A stretch of 64,000 nucleotides of DNA from Microbacterium forte (GTDB lineage Bacteria; Actinomycetota; Actinomycetes; Actinomycetales; Microbacteriaceae). The translations under genes were made by a program, and so were the position numbers. Shown here piece after piece: positions 63,425 through 64,000 of this stretch. The DNA is taken from NCBI RefSeq assembly GCF_031885415.1, contig NZ_CP116871.1, positions 2,356,001 to 2,420,000 on the forward strand, read 5' to 3'. The notes under the pieces are model-generated. The model was not told the origin of the DNA. It saw nothing but the letters and a program-made list of their open reading frames with translations, and made no database searches. Within the stretch, counting starts at the first letter, position 1, and the number at the start of each line of letters is the position of its first letter.

Positions 63425-63455
63425 GGCCCTCACCGCGGGGGGAGCGATGAGGGCC
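63425..63455. terminator. Hairpin between csp and the small-RNA candidate
   Basis: GGCCCTCA / TGAGGGCC, perfect 8-bp arms with a 15-base loop; on the minus strand it is followed by ACACCATTTTCT. A weak terminator candidate. Confidence 0.4.
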
Positions 63456-63547
63456 GAAGACGACCGGAGGGTGCGTCAGATTCCAGCCTAACCCCTCCGG
63501 CACGCGTTTGTCCCCCATTTGGGGGACAAATCCGAAAACTTGTGAGA

Positions 63548-63695
63548 AGAAGACAAACGATAGCGGCCCTCTCGAGCAATCCGTTGGGGACAGAACTACT
63601 CGAGAGGGCCCAATCGCATGCACGAATCGCCTTTGCCTCTGGGGAAGGCAGCTCGTCTCTGGGGAAGACGAAGACGATCAATCCCCTGTGCATGC
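63548..63695 (-). ncRNA. Candidate small RNA with twin UCCCCAG loops
   Basis: About 150 nt on the minus strand. Promoter TTGGCG-18-TAGGGT (63702-63731) places the 5' end at about 63695, exactly at the first base of a closing stem GCATGCAC (63688-63695) / GTGCATGC (63616-63623). Inside are two hairpins with different stems (TCGTCT/AGACGA at 63653-63671, TGCCT/AGGCA at 63634-63650) but the same 7-nt loop UCCCCAG. A rho-independent terminator follows: perfect 12-bp stem GGCCCTCTCGAG / CTCGAGAGGGCC (63565-63610), with another UCCCC in its loop and then a U-rich tail. The layout resembles actinobacterial 6C RNA, but with four C per loop rather than six. Confidence 0.7.
63565..63610 (-). terminator. 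Rho-independent terminator of the small-RNA candidate
   Basis: 12-bp perfect stem, 22-nt loop, then GCTATCGTTTGTCTTCTTCT on the minus strand. Confidence 0.8.
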
Positions 63696-63701
63696 AGCTT
63701 C

Positions 63702-63731
63702 ACCCTAGGGGAGGCGATCGGATCCCGCCAA
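63702..63731 (-). promoter_or_regulatory. Promoter of the small-RNA candidate
   Basis: TTGGCG (63726-63731), 18-base spacer, TAGGGT (63702-63707), read on the minus strand. Confidence 0.6.
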
Positions 63732-63784
63732 GGGGGGTTGACGATCGCGGTCATCAGTGGGTCGGATGCAGCAGAGTCCCCGAG

Positions 63785-63790
63785 TAGCCT
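63785..63790 (+). promoter_or_regulatory. -10 box of a leaderless promoter (shikimate dehydrogenase-like gene)
   Basis: TAGCCT, six bases, then GTG 63797. Confidence 0.45.
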
Positions 63791-63796
63791 GGTGCG

Positions 63797-64000
63797 GTGA
63801 CCATGCTGAACAAGGACATGACCCTGTGCATCTCGCTGTCTGCACGCCCGAGCAACAACGGCACGCGATTCCACAACTTCCTCTACGAAGAGCTCGGCCT
63901 CAACTGGATCTACAAAGCGTTCGCGCCGACCGACCTGGGCCAGGCGATCGCCGGCGTGCGGGGTCTCGGCATCCGCGGCTGCGCGATCTCGATGCCCTAC
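63797..64000 (+). CDS. Shikimate 5-dehydrogenase-like protein, 3' end outside window
   Basis: 68 codons visible from GTG 63797 (ATG 63803 is an alternative). The start of the substrate-binding domain is clear: LCISLSARPSNNGTRFHNFLYEELGL, then IYKAF and GVRGLGIRGCAISMPY, the last matching the GxxVTxPxK shikimate-site strand in altered form. The SLSARPSNNGTRFHN version is typical of an actinobacterial AroE-like subgroup rather than the main biosynthetic AroE, so quinate or another substrate is possible. It is transcribed away from the small-RNA candidate. Confidence 0.85.
   Translation, partial: MTMLNKDMTLCISLSARPSNNGTRFHNFLYEELGLNWIYKAFAPTDLGQAIAGVRGLGIRGCAISMPY

Larger units (their letters stand above)
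63254..63796. other. Intergenic region without a protein gene: csp promoter and a small-RNA candidate
   Basis: 543 bases. From left to right: csp 5' untranslated region and promoter palindrome; about 60 bases with nothing recognisable; a hairpin (63425-63455); an AT-richer stretch; a small-RNA candidate on the minus strand (63548-63695) with promoter; and the promoter of the shikimate dehydrogenase-like gene. Small open frames here look like noise. Confidence 0.7.

Noticed and set aside
63548..63695. Firm assignment as 6C RNA
   Set aside because: The layout fits but the loops hold four rather than six consecutive C, and I cannot run a covariance model.
63375..63874. Small open frames in the intergenic region before the shikimate dehydrogenase-like gene
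   Set aside because: They overlap each other and the small-RNA structure, have no ribosome-binding sites and no recognisable product.

Overview
The window looks like chromosomal DNA of a high-GC Gram-positive actinobacterium of the Microbacteriaceae, most likely Microbacterium or a close relative. Supporting signs are the very GC-rich coding sequence, the actinobacterial/archaeal mismatch endonuclease NucS, a six-gene Mrp antiporter operon with an A/B fusion, a DUF2510 membrane protein, an actinobacterial-type NAD(P)/FAD oxidoreductase, and many promoters with a TANNNT -10 box only 6-7 bases from the start codon (leaderless mRNAs). I see no prophage, IS element, CRISPR array, rRNA or tRNA.

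Layout. 1-2.6 kb: end of a sugar ABC operon, a small membrane protein and a ROK repressor with a perfect palindromic operator. 2.7-8.3 kb: chorismate mutase, an AI-2E/PerM permease, a four-gene osmoprotectant ABC importer and a DUF427 protein. 8.4-16.8 kb: an FAD disulfide oxidoreductase, a repeat-rich spacer, an MFS exporter behind a MerR/SoxR-like site, purA with a beta-propeller lactonase, and DMT, Pr6Pr and small membrane proteins. 17-23.5 kb: a tightly overlapped MoxR/DUF58/vWA/vWA/TPR (Bat-like) operon. 23.5-30.7 kb: PucR-type regulator, esterase, ZIP-like transporter, quinone reductase plus DHA2 exporter divergent from an HxlR regulator, and argG. 30.8-38.7 kb: TetR, P-loop-less ATPase-like protein and YhgE/Pip, then a penicillin-acylase-family Ntn hydrolase and an MFS permease. 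38.7-41.5 kb: alpha/beta hydrolase, a DUF559 nuclease-like gene bracketed by two copies of a short repeat element, and a DUF2510 protein. 41.5-48.1 kb: mrpA-C-D-E-F-G. 48.2-57.4 kb: an L-fucose/fucoside catabolic locus. 57.4-64 kb: membrane protein, LacI regulator and MFS, nucS, HAD phosphatase, a cold-shock protein, a candidate small RNA and the start of a shikimate-dehydrogenase-like gene.

How genes work together. The fucose locus combines two cytoplasmic GH29 fucosidases, a sugar ABC importer, a mutarotase, an aldo/keto reductase and an enolase-superfamily dehydratase under a GntR/FCD regulator. This fits import of fucosylated glycans and a non-phosphorylating (oxidative) fucose route whose lactonase and last steps are not in the window. 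The osmoprotectant importer and Mrp complex both serve salt/pH homeostasis. The Bat-like operon probably builds a membrane-bound MoxR/vWA complex.

Most unusual signals: (1) a family of four intergenic 86-bp elements with conserved 17-bp inverted ends and variable but locally foldable interiors, two of which flank the DUF559 gene; (2) an undocumented-looking small RNA at about 63.55-63.70 kb with its own promoter, closing stem, two hairpins with identical UCCCCAG loops and a strong terminator; (3) several well-formed operators whose regulators or targets are missing or unexpected.
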